A stretch of DNA of 64,000 nucleotides. It comes from UBA6244 sp963676875. GTDB lineage: Bacteria > Bacteroidota > Bacteroidia > Bacteroidales > F082. The stretch covers positions 4,278,001 to 4,342,000 of the forward strand of contig OY781436.1 in NCBI GenBank assembly GCA_963676875.1, written 5' to 3'. The notes under the pieces are model-generated. The model did not search any database, was not told the origin of the DNA, and saw only the letters and a program-made list of their open reading frames with translations. This document shows positions 52,135 through 62,238 of the stretch, piece by piece. A program made the translations under genes and the position numbers. Within the stretch, counting starts at the first letter, position 1. Every line of letters begins with the position of its first letter.

Positions 52135-53631
52135 TTAAGCATCAGCAGGAATCACAATGGTTTGTACGGCCCTGCCATTTATTTGAAAATCAGTTGATTT
52201 TTTACCTAAAGTCAGGTGGATATGTCTGGATTCAGCATTCATGTTGAGCATCACCGCGACAATGGATCCATCGGGATTTTGGGCGGCGGTCATCATCAGG
52301 GTGGCATCAGGATTTTCAAAGCCAATGCGCATGGCACCGGGACGGATGTATTTACTAAAGTGTGCCAGGGTGTAGTACAACGGCGTAAAATACACTTCAT
52401 CCTTTTCAGGATCAACAATCACGGGAGCCACGCACCAGTTTTTGAACCAGTTGGGTCCACCCCGGGTGTCCAACACCATGTTCCAGTCGATCCACCCGTC
52501 CACGTTGTTGTTTAAACAACCAATGATATCGCGGGCATAGCGATATACGGGCACATATTTGGGATGGAGATGTTTTTGCTCTTCGGGTGCCCAATCCCAA
52601 CCCCAGTCGGTGGCTTCCTTCGACCAATACCAGTCGTCATCCTGCCAATGGGGCACCTCTGCATCCACACAGGCTTCCGTTTGAATGAGGTATTTATGGG
52701 GAGCCAGGTCGTGAACAAATTGCAAGGATTCGGGAAACCAATCGAAGGTGCTGGCGTACCAATGAATGGCAAATCCATCGAAGTATTCAGCGGAAGCTTT
52801 GTCGCGATAAATTACTTTTGCCCAGGCTTCCAGTTCTTCACCACGGTTTTGGTCGTAAGCGAGGATTTTTGTGTTGTGACCATCTTCTTTCAGTTGTGGT
52901 CCGAGATAGTTATTTACAAAATCCACCATTTCTTCAGGAGTAAAGTGCATGCTCTCCCAGTTGTTGCCATTGCCCAAGGGCTCGTTTTCCACGGTGATTC
53001 CCCAGATGTTGATTCCTTCCATTTGATAGGCTGTAAGGTATTTGGAAAAAAACAGCGCCCAGGTGTCGTAAAATTCGGGAAGCAATTTGCCACCTACGTA
53101 GGCGTTGTTGTCTTTCATCCATGGAGGCGCCGTCCAGGGTGAGGCAATAATTTTAAAGCCGTCGGTTGAAATGGCCATGGCTTCTTTTATCATGGGAATG
53201 ATGTCGTCGCGGTCTTCGTCGATACTGAAATTTTCCAACGCTCTGTCTCCGGGTACCGGAGCATAGGAATAGTTGCTTAAGGAAAAATCGCATGAATTGA
53301 TGTGGGTTCGGGTGAGCGAATATGCAGCTCCTTCATTACTGAAATAAGCATCAAGGATAAGTTTCCTGTTTTTTTCACTTAAGCGGTTCAACAAACTGGC
53401 GCTTGCTTCGGTAAATGAGCCACCGAATCCGGTGATAGTTTGGTGGGTTTGTTCAGGAAATAAATGGATGTTTACCTTTTGTCCTGTTAAAGAAAAATCA
53501 CTTAATCCTGTCAATTGATGACCATCGGCAGAAGTTTCGTAAACTTTTACCATCAGGCTATTCTCCTTTTGGATACAACTGTTTAATCCAGCCATAAAAA
53601 CAATTAAAACGAATATGTAAAATCTGTTCAT
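52135..53631 (-). CDS. GH30 glycosidase (beta-1,6-glucanase/glucosylceramidase type), lipoprotein
   Basis: A 498-residue enzyme from the ATG at 53631; a longer frame to 53664 is unlikely. It is a lipoprotein (FMAGLNSC). The GH30 pattern is clear: QTITGFGGSFTEASA, SLTRTHINSCDFSLSNYSY, ASPWTAPPWMK, the acid/base Glu in WGITVENEP and the nucleophile Glu in YLIQTEACVD, followed by the beta-sandwich that packs on the barrel (residues ~440-498). GH30 members include endo-beta-1,6-glucanases and beta-glucosidases. In a beta-1,3-glucan cluster, cutting beta-1,6 branches of laminarin is the sensible role. It is 10 bases downstream of the second GPH symporter gene. Confidence 0.88.
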   Translation of the reverse strand: MNRFYIFVLIVFMAGLNSCIQKENSLMVKVYETSADGHQLTGLSDFSLTGQKVNIHLFPEQTHQTITGFGGSFTEASASLLNRLSEKNRKLILDAYFSNEGAAYSLTRTHINSCDFSLSNYSYAPVPGDRALENFSIDEDRDDIIPMIKEAMAISTDGFKIIASPWTAPPWMKDNNAYVGGKLLPEFYDTWALFFSKYLTAYQMEGINIWGITVENEPLGNGNNWESMHFTPEEMVDFVNNYLGPQLKEDGHNTKILAYDQNRGEELEAWAKVIYRDKASAEYFDGFAIHWYASTFDWFPESLQFVHDLAPHKYLIQTEACVDAEVPHWQDDDWYWSKEATDWGWDWAPEEQKHLHPKYVPVYRYARDIIGCLNNNVDGWIDWNMVLDTRGGPNWFKNWCVAPVIVDPEKDEVYFTPLYYTLAHFSKYIRPGAMRIGFENPDATLMMTAAQNPDGSIVAVMLNMNAESRHIHLTLGKKSTDFQINGRAVQTIVIPADA

Positions 53632-53641
53632 TTTTATATTT

Positions 53642-55102
53642 TTATTGTGCATCAAGTTCATCATTGCCCTGATGTTTTACTTTTCCACGACGTTCGATGA
53701 GCGCTTCCCGTATTTCAAAAGCCCTTTCTTCGGTTACATTGTACCGCCAGATAATAACAATGGCCATGAGTGCCGTAAACACAGGGATAAGTATGTCGGC
53801 AATACGCAGATTGGTAATGGTTTCCACCGTTTGTTGCTCAACAGATTGATCGAAACCAACCATGGACAATACCACGCCGCTTGTAAGCAAAGCGATGGCG
53901 GTACCCAGTTTTACCATCCACCAATAAACGGCTCCAAACATGCCTTCGCGACGTTCGCCATTGTTCAGCTCATCCAAATCGCATACGTCAGCGGTCATGG
54001 ACATCATCAGGGTAAACAGTCCGCCAATACCAAACGAAAGAAAAGGAATGGGCATAAACATCAGCCATGGATTGGCCGGACTAAAACCCCACCATTTGAG
54101 TATATATCCAATGATCGATATCAGCGTAGCGATGATAAAGGCATTCTTTTTGCCGTACTTTTCCGACAATTTTGTTACAATCGGGATAACCAAAAAAGCT
54201 GTGGCCATGGCACTGATGGTGCCAAACCATGCCGGCCAGGTTCCTGAAGCAGCCGTATTTCCATTAAAGAGATAATAAACAATGATAAACATGGCAAACT
54301 GAGCCACGGTTTGAAATCCGTTGAAAATAAAGAATGTGGCACCGCAAAGCTTTACAAAGGGTTTGTTTGTAAGGGTTAGTTTAATTCCTCTGATAAATTC
54401 TTTGGTGTTTTTAGCCAACTCCTTCATGGTTAAGTTGGCCATTTTGTCTTGATCAGGAACAATCATTTCCTTGTTGAAAAGAGCCGGCATAATCCCCAGC
54501 ACCATACAAACAGCTCCTACCCATATGGAGAGAATACGTGCTCCTTCCGGCGCTGAATCAAATATGGTGGGATCGTAAATAATTACCCAAAACCAGGGGG
54601 CAATCATCCAGGCAATTTGTCCCATCCATTGCGAAACAGCCATCAAACGTGTTCTTTCGTTGTAGTCGGGAGTCATTTCATAGCCCAAACCAATGAGTGG
54701 CGTGGCGAAAATGGTATATCCAATGTAAAAGAAAATGGAAACGATGAGAAAATAGACGAAGTTATAGGTTTGAGAATCTTCCGGGTTCAGTTGCCACATG
54801 ATCATAAAAGTGACTCCGGTAATCACACTTCCAATGAGAATATAGGGCTTTCTGCGCCCCCATTTTGATCTGGTATTGTCAGAAACAAATCCCATTATAG
54901 GATCGGTAAGTGCATCCAATAACCGGGGGAAAGCCCCTAAAATTCCGGCCAGGATAGGATTCATATTCAACGACATAATCAGCACTACCATAAAAACCCC
55001 CAAGGCTGCAGGAAACAGTTGGTTGGCCAAATGACCGGAGCCAAAAGCAAGTTTTTGTCCGAAAGGAACGATGTCTTCGCGAGCTGTTTTATAATGCGCC
55101 AT
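53642..55102 (-). CDS. GPH-family sugar:cation symporter (second)
   Basis: A 486-residue 12-helix carrier of the GPH/MFS group: FGQKLAFGSGHLANQLF at the start, ALTDPIMGFVSDNTRSKWGRRKPY in the first loop, and LDELNNGERREGMFGAVYWW later. It differs clearly from the first symporter (49742-51112), so it is not a recent duplicate and may take a different oligosaccharide. It lies between the GH17 lipoprotein and GH30 genes. Confidence 0.85.
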   Translation of the reverse strand: MAHYKTAREDIVPFGQKLAFGSGHLANQLFPAALGVFMVVLIMSLNMNPILAGILGAFPRLLDALTDPIMGFVSDNTRSKWGRRKPYILIGSVITGVTFMIMWQLNPEDSQTYNFVYFLIVSIFFYIGYTIFATPLIGLGYEMTPDYNERTRLMAVSQWMGQIAWMIAPWFWVIIYDPTIFDSAPEGARILSIWVGAVCMVLGIMPALFNKEMIVPDQDKMANLTMKELAKNTKEFIRGIKLTLTNKPFVKLCGATFFIFNGFQTVAQFAMFIIVYYLFNGNTAASGTWPAWFGTISAMATAFLVIPIVTKLSEKYGKKNAFIIATLISIIGYILKWWGFSPANPWLMFMPIPFLSFGIGGLFTLMMSMTADVCDLDELNNGERREGMFGAVYWWMVKLGTAIALLTSGVVLSMVGFDQSVEQQTVETITNLRIADILIPVFTALMAIVIIWRYNVTEERAFEIREALIERRGKVKHQGNDELDAQ

Positions 55103-55128
55103 GGTCTTTCTTTGTTAGTGGATTATGT

Positions 55129-56238
55129 TTAGTTTTTCGTTTTTTCTGTTTCAATCAAAAGTTGGTCGGCTACTTTTTTGGGCTTGCGGTCAACGGTATA
55201 AAGTCCCCAGTGCTTTTCAGCACCCATCATGTCGTGCGGATCGCCCTTCCAGTCTTCATCAAAGGCCTCGAACCAAAAGGTGGTGATATGGTGCTTTGCA
55301 CTCCAGTCCATGAACTCGTTGTAGTACTGCAATTGTTTTTCGGGGGTAGCTCGCGGACCAAATTCGGAAGCCACGGAGGTCCAGCCGGCTTCGGTAATTA
55401 CCATGGGCGTATTGTGGATGGCACGGCGCACCTCCATGAGGTTTTCGATGGAATAGGACAAACCTTCGTTGATATCTTTGTCTTCCCAGATGGGATACAC
55501 ATGCAACGACATAAAGTCCACCACTTTGGCCAGTTTTTGACCATGATCGGCCCACCATTTATAATTGTCGGCCACAGTAACCGGTTGGTTAATTGCTTTT
55601 TTTACCCTTTTTACATAAGAAATGATGGTATCGGTATCCACCTTGTGATCGTTCCAATCTACCAATGCTTCATTCCCCACATTCACTGCCACCACGATGG
55701 TATCGTACTTTTTAGCCAGTTGAATGCCTCTTTTGATTTCCTCAATGTTCAATGCTTTGTTGGCGATTAATTCCTCATCTGGTATAGGTTCGGTAAGCCA
55801 GGCACAGGTGAGGTGGTTACTCAATTCGGCTTGTAGCCAAACGCCCAACAACACTTTGATGTTCAATTTATTATCTTTGATTACACGAAGTATGAGTGCC
55901 GAATTTTCGCCACTGTCGTAAATCCGGATCAAGGGAAATCCCATATCAGAAATAATCTGCAAATCTTCCAGAACCTCCTCGTAATTTGGATTCACGGCAC
56001 CTTCGCCCCTGTCGGGATGCTGACCGGTACGGAATCCCGAATAGCAAACAGCCTTGGCCGTTCCCATGAGCAAATCGGTTGGTTTTTGGGTGAGGCTATC
56101 TTTCTTTATCTTTGTTTCTGCCATACTTTTTTCACTTGTTTTACCTTGATTGTTACATGCCCATAAGCCCATCAGCAGGATGATTCCCAGGGTTGAAATG
56201 AATAAGCTTTGGCTCACCGTTTTTCTTCTTATTTTCAT
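55129..56238 (-). CDS. GH17-like glucanase lipoprotein
   Basis: A 369-residue lipoprotein (GLWACNNQG, lipid Cys near residue 28), start ATG at 56238 (the open frame begins two codons earlier at TTG). The GH17-like barrel begins TAKAVCYSGFRTGQHPD and has LIRIYDSGENS, the acid/base Glu in VNVGNEALVDW and the nucleophile Glu in MVITEAGWTS, with HVYPIWEDKD between. GH17 acts on beta-1,3-glucan, either as hydrolase or transglycosylase. It is anchored in a membrane, facing the periplasm or outside, and lies 26 bases before the second GPH symporter gene. It pairs with a cytoplasmic paralogue next to it. Confidence 0.8.
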   Translation of the reverse strand: MKIRRKTVSQSLFISTLGIILLMGLWACNNQGKTSEKSMAETKIKKDSLTQKPTDLLMGTAKAVCYSGFRTGQHPDRGEGAVNPNYEEVLEDLQIISDMGFPLIRIYDSGENSALILRVIKDNKLNIKVLLGVWLQAELSNHLTCAWLTEPIPDEELIANKALNIEEIKRGIQLAKKYDTIVVAVNVGNEALVDWNDHKVDTDTIISYVKRVKKAINQPVTVADNYKWWADHGQKLAKVVDFMSLHVYPIWEDKDINEGLSYSIENLMEVRRAIHNTPMVITEAGWTSVASEFGPRATPEKQLQYYNEFMDWSAKHHITTFWFEAFDEDWKGDPHDMMGAEKHWGLYTVDRKPKKVADQLLIETEKTKN

Positions 56239-56271
56239 GTTCAAATCATTTATCGTTTCAGTAAAAATTGT

Positions 56272-57156
56272 CTAATATTTGAGCTTTTCGTTGGTATCCC
56301 AAAGTCCCCAATAGGGTCCCACATCGCCTTCCGAATCGGCTTTCCACGATTCATCGAAAGAGGAGAAATAAAAGATGTCGATATCGTCTTCCTTGCTCCA
56401 TTGTTGGGTGTTGAGGAAATAGATGAGCGCATTTTGCTCGGATGGTTGAGCCCCGTGAAATTTTTCTCCCTTGTTGGGCCAGCCGGTTTCGGTAATAATC
56501 ACTTTCTTTCCTTTGGCTGCTTTTTGGGCTCTGGCATACATGTCTTTCATGTACAATAACGAATATTCGATGCTGCATCCTTCCCAGAAGGGATAGCAGT
56601 TGGCCAAAATCACATCGCAGGCCTCAGTAATTTTTGTTCTGAACTCAAATTCGTAATAGGCATCCACATAGCCTACTTTGAGCTTGGGCAGCGCACTTTT
56701 TACCCGTTGGATATATCCCAGAAGCTCCTCCTCAGTCAAATCGCCGCGATACATCACTTCGTTGCCTACCACGGCAATATCTACCTGACCCGCCTCAGCC
56801 AATTGGATCAGGCTGTTAATTTCCTTTTCATTGATTTCCTTATCCTTACCTAACCAGGCACCCACCAATGTATTTAAACCATACTCGCGGGCAATGGCCG
56901 GTATCAGCTCATTTCCTTCGGTACAACTAAACGAACGAACCCATTGGGTATGTGGCTGGATAATTTCGACGCGACGACGGATTTGATCTTCTGTCAATTG
57001 GTCGCCGGGTTTTTGGTTTTCCACATAGGGACTAAAGCACAGTCCGTGCATGGGTTCTCTCAACGTATGATGAAAAATATCTTTCAATTCTGCCAAACTC
57101 AGGTTTTGGGCATTAACGCCCGTGAGGGCCATTATTTTTTCTTTGTTATAGGACAT
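56272..57156 (-). CDS. Cytoplasmic GH17-like enzyme
   Basis: A 294-residue GH17-like enzyme without any signal peptide, so it is cytoplasmic. The barrel begins MHGLCFSPYVENQKPGD, has VRSFSCTEGNELIP, the acid/base Glu in AVVGNEVMYRGD and the nucleophile Glu in VIITETGWPNKG, followed by FYFSSFDESWKADSEG. It overlaps the upstream phosphorylase gene by 11 bases (57146-57156), so the two are translationally coupled. A glucan hydrolase or transglycosylase inside the cell next to a phosphorylase suggests it trims or remodels imported beta-1,3-oligosaccharides. A second Met (57132) is an alternative start. Confidence 0.8.
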   Translation of the reverse strand: MSYNKEKIMALTGVNAQNLSLAELKDIFHHTLREPMHGLCFSPYVENQKPGDQLTEDQIRRRVEIIQPHTQWVRSFSCTEGNELIPAIAREYGLNTLVGAWLGKDKEINEKEINSLIQLAEAGQVDIAVVGNEVMYRGDLTEEELLGYIQRVKSALPKLKVGYVDAYYEFEFRTKITEACDVILANCYPFWEGCSIEYSLLYMKDMYARAQKAAKGKKVIITETGWPNKGEKFHGAQPSEQNALIYFLNTQQWSKEDDIDIFYFSSFDESWKADSEGDVGPYWGLWDTNEKLKY

Positions 57157-60100
57157 TTTTGTTCTTATTGGTCATTACTTCAATTAATTTGATCTGGCCA
57201 TTGCGTTCGAAAATTTGTTGGCTAAAGTCTTCGTACAGGGTATTCCCATCGTAGATGTCCACCAAACCATTGCTGTATGTGATGGCTATTTGTTGCATGT
57301 CGGCAAAAGAATAAACCACGGGCACCTGACAGAAAGTGAAAGCCAGTTGATTTTCAGCAAGTTCTAAGGTTTGCTTATTGCCATCAACCGATTGGTATGC
57401 AAATGTTCGCGGGCGAGTTAATATCTCCTCTTTGTTGAGCAAGGAAGGCTCAAAAATGATTTCTCCGCCTATGATCCTCACGCCCATTTCGCCCCAGCGA
57501 CTGATGATGTCTTCCTTCACCTGTCCGGTGAGTCCGGGTTGCTTAACTCCGGCACCAAAAGGCGTGTGCGAGTACGCATCGGTGGGAAATGCGCCATACA
57601 ATTCGGGCGATTTATAAAGTCCGATTCCGGCCTTGATTTCGTAATAATGCTCTTTCATACGACCCAGCAAGGCTACATCGGCACCCTGATCGAGGGCACG
57701 CAGATAACTCTCTTGTGTGGCCAGCAACAACTTGGAAACCATGTGCCAGTAGATGGATCCCAGACCTTCGTATCCATAAAAAGTACCCGACCTTCCTGTG
57801 AAGGATTGGTGATCGAATATTTTTTCGTAGGTATCCAGTATCTGCGTTCTTTCGTTCTGAACCAACGACCCGTATTTGTCTTTTTCCAGCTGATTCAAAG
57901 CCTCATTTAAAGCACTTGCATTGCGAAATGTGCCATTAAAATGCACCCCGCCTTCCCGATCAACCTTAATTATTTCACGATTGCCATCTTTCATCAAACG
58001 GGCAAAAAGCGCCGACCGGACCACCAAGTCGCCGGGGATGTTGTTTTTGTCTTCAAAACGAGGGAGTTCGCGGTTGGGATATAGCATATAACTATACTGA
58101 TCTTCACGGAAAATTTTGCTTTTCTTGAGGGCATCCAGTACCTCCAGACTTTCTTCGGGAGTGAGTATTCCCGCACTTAGAATGGCCACCTGACCTTCCA
58201 GCATTTCATACAAATGGCGGATGGCAATGCCATTTTCTTGAAAAGATATCAGGTTGTAGGCGTGATACAAGCCATCGTCCCGTTTATTTTTGCGAATGGT
58301 TTGGTCCACGTATTTTAGTGCAACCTGACAAAAGGAAATCAACTCGGATAACTGAATGGAGGCCGTATCTCCGGAAAATGAGTTGTGATAGATGTTGGTT
58401 CTGTACTTCTCATGTGCCCGACCCAAAGCATCGGTGACTGTTTTCCGGTATTGATCGGTAAAACCTTCAATGAGGAGCTTAGAACCATTGTTGTAGATGG
58501 ATTGAATTTCATAAAATAAGTCAGCCATTTCTTCCGAAACTGTCAACTGATCATGTGCAGATTGAGAAAATCGTTCTTCCCAGAATTTGAGAAAACGTCG
58601 CAGATAGTAAAGGGTTACCACGGACGTACCATTGCCCACCAAAGCATTGTTGGCGTCGTTCCACTCAGGGCGCTGGGTGTTGAGCCAAATGCCCGCTTCG
58701 GGAACAAAGTTGCTCATTTTGGAAAGCAAGGTGGTCAAAATTTTCTCTGTCAGGTTAACCTTGTAAATTTCTTTTCCATCCTGATCTTTGAGCAGTCGGG
58801 CATCCGCACCCAGTTGGGTAACTTCAGAGGCGATTCGGTGATGCAATGCTTCATCAAAATGGACGGTGTCTTTTGGATTCTTAACAATATCGGCATAGGT
58901 TACTATCCGATAGGGTACGTTGGCATAGGTGAAAAGATTTTTTGTCAACAATTCATCTATTTTTCCCGGATGGAATTGGTGAGAAAGTTCCAGTAATTTC
59001 TGAAGGTAAATAATCTGATGGTCGCCCCAATAGCCGATGTACGACCATGGGTCGTGTGGATCAGGTGCTTCCCAGTCGATGCCATCGCGCATGATGCGGT
59101 AAGGGTTGTAACCATCAATGGTGGAAGCATTTACAAACTTTAAAATGATTCCTTCCACAAATTCAGGATAGGAATAACACAGAGCCTCCCAGTTTTGAAA
59201 AATATCGCGCCAGTTGCCCTGGTAGTTGTACTTCAGACTGCCATCCTCGTTTTTGGTTTCGATGGAAAATTGATTCCATGGACGACTTGGATCGCCATGT
59301 CTGCGGCTAAAGGTGAGCGGAAGGTATTCGTACGTAATACGGAGCAGTTCGGGGTTTCGGGTATCTTTGGTTTTTTCGAGTAGTTCGGGATAGGATATTT
59401 GAGCGGGCAATTCCGACACCCAACCGGCATATTTTTCGGCGATGGTTTGATTAATTTGTTTTAAATAACGTGCATAATCCTGTGTTTCAACTTCATAATT
59501 TTTAGCAAAAACCCCACCACGCATGATATTATACAAGGTGTTGGAATAATGGCGTGCGGTACATAAGGTGGTGTTGGTTACCTGAAATCCATCGGAATTC
59601 GACACCATATTAATTAGATTGGTGGTGCCCTTTTCAATGTCTGCCAACAACTGACTTTCCATGTTATCAGTGTGAAGCAAGTCATGTTTCAGGTTGGCGA
59701 CTTCGGTGGTTCCCAAATGTATTTCGGCCACGGTGTACCAATGATTTTCAGCTTTAGCATCCAACATTAAGGAAGTATGCACATAATAAGCTCCTCTTGA
59801 AGCTTTTATGTCATATTCAGGAAGCACTTCTTCTCCCTTTTTGAAGAGGTTCACCTGTTTATCCGAAATCAGTATCGCGGACGATTCGTCCGGACCCAAC
59901 GACCAAACGGCGGTTGTTTTCAGGGCTTCACTTGGTTCTGCTCTGTCCACGGGTATGGAACTCAGCATGAACAATCCCAAGGTGGTTCCCTTCACCAATT
60001 CATTTTTCTTGTAGGCGTCCAACAAATTGCTGTATTCGTTTTGAAAGCCATAATCGATGCCATAAGGCAGGATATTGCGGATACCATCGAGTACCTCCAC

Positions 60101-60622
60101 CTTTATTTTGGTGGCGGATAGATTTTGAAGAACAGATTTTTTCACAAATCCAAACTGCTCGCTGTTGTGCCAGCCATATCGGAAACAGAGATTAAGGTCG
60201 TGGTTAACTTCCTCAAATACAAGGCTATTCCCGTAGATACTTTTGTACAAATTGCGGGTAATTTGGTAAAATTTCGCAGATTCGTCGGTAAAAGGTGACC
60301 ACAGGTGTTTTTTATCCGATTTCTCCACCAGAAAATAAGACCGACTACCGGTAATGCCCTTATAATCATGTATTTTGTCGTCGGTATAATAAGGAAACAG
60401 TGCGTTGTTGCGGTCTTTTCGTCCGGCAGTCAGCGCACCATTACTTGAAATAAACATCCAATGATCCGAATCGCTGACAATACTCATGAAGAAATCGGGC
60501 ATCTCATGGTAATTCTGTATCCGGTAATACTTTTGGCCATCCAATTCAACAAACTGACCGTTCACGCCCTGCTTTTGGGTGTTCAGTTCGCTTTTTCCGA
60601 TATATATGTTATTCTTTTTCAT
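57146..60622 (-). CDS. Large cytoplasmic glycoside phosphorylase, GH149/GH94-like
   Basis: A 1158-residue cytoplasmic protein. The start matches glycoside phosphorylase N-domains (NGQFVELDGQKYYRIQNYHE). The alpha/alpha-barrel contains PLTFSRRHGDPSRPWNQF, NWRDIFQNWE and, near residue 650, RPEWNDANNALVGNG, in which the Asp corresponds to the catalytic acid of GH94-clan phosphorylases. Length and order fit GH149 beta-1,3-oligoglucan phosphorylases better than the ~800-residue GH94 cellobiose phosphorylases. It would split beta-1,3-glucan oligomers with phosphate to give glucose-1-phosphate, saving ATP. Neighbouring GH17, GH16 and GH30 genes support this. The family is assigned from memory; a search would decide between GH149 and GH94/GH161. 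Confidence 0.68.
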   Translation of the reverse strand: MKKNNIYIGKSELNTQKQGVNGQFVELDGQKYYRIQNYHEMPDFFMSIVSDSDHWMFISSNGALTAGRKDRNNALFPYYTDDKIHDYKGITGSRSYFLVEKSDKKHLWSPFTDESAKFYQITRNLYKSIYGNSLVFEEVNHDLNLCFRYGWHNSEQFGFVKKSVLQNLSATKIKVEVLDGIRNILPYGIDYGFQNEYSNLLDAYKKNELVKGTTLGLFMLSSIPVDRAEPSEALKTTAVWSLGPDESSAILISDKQVNLFKKGEEVLPEYDIKASRGAYYVHTSLMLDAKAENHWYTVAEIHLGTTEVANLKHDLLHTDNMESQLLADIEKGTTNLINMVSNSDGFQVTNTTLCTARHYSNTLYNIMRGGVFAKNYEVETQDYARYLKQINQTIAEKYAGWVSELPAQISYPELLEKTKDTRNPELLRITYEYLPLTFSRRHGDPSRPWNQFSIETKNEDGSLKYNYQGNWRDIFQNWEALCYSYPEFVEGIILKFVNASTIDGYNPYRIMRDGIDWEAPDPHDPWSYIGYWGDHQIIYLQKLLELSHQFHPGKIDELLTKNLFTYANVPYRIVTYADIVKNPKDTVHFDEALHHRIASEVTQLGADARLLKDQDGKEIYKVNLTEKILTTLLSKMSNFVPEAGIWLNTQRPEWNDANNALVGNGTSVVTLYYLRRFLKFWEERFSQSAHDQLTVSEEMADLFYEIQSIYNNGSKLLIEGFTDQYRKTVTDALGRAHEKYRTNIYHNSFSGDTASIQLSELISFCQVALKYVDQTIRKNKRDDGLYHAYNLISFQENGIAIRHLYEMLEGQVAILSAGILTPEESLEVLDALKKSKIFREDQYSYMLYPNRELPRFEDKNNIPGDLVVRSALFARLMKDGNREIIKVDREGGVHFNGTFRNASALNEALNQLEKDKYGSLVQNERTQILDTYEKIFDHQSFTGRSGTFYGYEGLGSIYWHMVSKLLLATQESYLRALDQGADVALLGRMKEHYYEIKAGIGLYKSPELYGAFPTDAYSHTPFGAGVKQPGLTGQVKEDIISRWGEMGVRIIGGEIIFEPSLLNKEEILTRPRTFAYQSVDGNKQTLELAENQLAFTFCQVPVVYSFADMQQIAITYSNGLVDIYDGNTLYEDFSQQIFERNGQIKLIEVMTNKNKNVL

Positions 60623-60647
60623 TGTCTTAAAGAGAAGTTTGTAGGTT

Positions 60648-62234
60648 TCAGCCTTGGGTTATTTCTTGTGAATTTTTAAAAACTATGGTTTGTAATTCCT
60701 CCAGAGATTTTCCTTTGGTTTCGGGCACTTTGAGGAGGATAAAAATGAGTCCGGCCAGCGCAAACAATCCATAAATTAAAAAGGTGGTGGACGTGCCCAG
60801 GTTATCGAGCTCCCACGGGAAAACCAATTGAACTAAAAAGCTTACTACCGAATTGATGAAGCCAACAAAGGAAATGGCCACGGCACGCACCCGATTGGGA
60901 AACAACTCGGAGAATAACACCCACATCACCGGGCCGATGGAAATGGCAAACGAAGCCACGAACCCCAATATGGCCCATAAAATGAGCATGGAATTAAGTT
61001 GAATGGCTTTGGGTAGGATATTCGCCTCATATTGCATGGCTTCCGATTCGCCTAATGTTTGCTGCAAAGCGAGTATAAATTCTTCTTTGGTATGGAAAAC
61101 TATATCGGAGAGCTGCGCCAATTGACTGCTGTTCACTTGCGTAGCCACACCGGACAGGGTTTCTTCGGTTATTTGATAAGTGGCGTTATTAAAACCATAA
61201 GCCAGCACAAACATGGAAAACACAATTCCGGTAACCCCAATGATAAGCAATGGTTTTCGTCCAATTTTATCGATGAGCGCCATGGCGGCGATGGTAAAAA
61301 TCAAGTTGGCCAACCCCACGTAAATGGCCTGAGTAAAAGCGGCATCCGTTCCCAAACCCGATTGCTCAAAAATCATGGGTGCATAAAAAAATACCGAATT
61401 GATCCCGGTTAACTGTTGCAAAACGGCCAGTACAATTCCAATAATTAACATGGGTCTAAGTGCTTTCACAAACACCTCTTTAAGTGAGGCCTTTTGTTTA
61501 TGAACATCCTGATTAAGACTTTCTTTGATGGCTTTTACATCCTCTTGAGCACGAACGTCTCCCACAGCTTTTTTCATGGTTTTGAGAGCTTCCTGTTCAT
61601 GGCCTTTCATAATGAGCCATCTTGGACTGCGGGGCACGGCAAACAAAGCAAAGAAATAGAGTACTGCCGGAAGTGCTTCCAATCCCAGCATCCAACGCCA
61701 ATTGTATTCACTAAATTTTAATGAAAGTGCCCAGGAACTCTCCGACTGTCCCCATTGCAGAATCAAGTAATTGGTGAAAAAGGCCGCCGAAATACCCAGT
61801 ACAATATTAAGTTGATTGAACGACACCATCGTGCCCCTGATTTTGGGAGGCGCAATTTCGGCAATGTACATGGGCGCAATGATGAGCGAAGCACCCACGC
61901 CAAACCCACCGATCATGCGGGCAATTATCAAAAGTGTGAAAGTGGGTGCAAAAGCCGAAGCAATGGCCGATACCGCATACATGGAGGCAGCTACCAGCAG
62001 CAATTTTTTTCTACCAAAACGGTCGCTGAGCCCGCCGGCAAATATCATGGCGAGGGTAGCTGTAAGCGTTAACGAACTTACGGCCCAACCCAGCTCAATT
62101 TTGGTGAGCCCAAATTCAGGCTCGATAAATTTCACCACTCCTGAAATTACGGAAGCATCAAACCCCATGAGGAAGCCACCCAAGGCTACAATCAGAGAGA
62201 TGAGTACCACATATCCACCACGTTGGTTGCTCAT
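60648..62234 (-). CDS. MFS sugar porter
   Basis: A 528-residue sugar porter (SP family, XylE/GLUT-like) with 12 helices. The signatures include MGFDASVISGVV, GGLSDRFGRKKLL, RMIGGFGVGAS, a PRSPRWL motif and LQQLTGINSVFFYAP, and ends PETKGKSLEEL, which is the SP C-terminal mark. The loop between helices 9 and 10 has an insertion of ~70 residues (GFNNATYQITEETLSGV...). It probably imports glucose or a small oligosaccharide released by the cluster's enzymes. It is 25 bases before the phosphorylase gene on the same strand. Confidence 0.88.
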   Translation of the reverse strand: MSNQRGGYVVLISLIVALGGFLMGFDASVISGVVKFIEPEFGLTKIELGWAVSSLTLTATLAMIFAGGLSDRFGRKKLLLVAASMYAVSAIASAFAPTFTLLIIARMIGGFGVGASLIIAPMYIAEIAPPKIRGTMVSFNQLNIVLGISAAFFTNYLILQWGQSESSWALSLKFSEYNWRWMLGLEALPAVLYFFALFAVPRSPRWLIMKGHEQEALKTMKKAVGDVRAQEDVKAIKESLNQDVHKQKASLKEVFVKALRPMLIIGIVLAVLQQLTGINSVFFYAPMIFEQSGLGTDAAFTQAIYVGLANLIFTIAAMALIDKIGRKPLLIIGVTGIVFSMFVLAYGFNNATYQITEETLSGVATQVNSSQLAQLSDIVFHTKEEFILALQQTLGESEAMQYEANILPKAIQLNSMLILWAILGFVASFAISIGPVMWVLFSELFPNRVRAVAISFVGFINSVVSFLVQLVFPWELDNLGTSTTFLIYGLFALAGLIFILLKVPETKGKSLEELQTIVFKNSQEITQG

Positions 62235-62238
62235 GATA

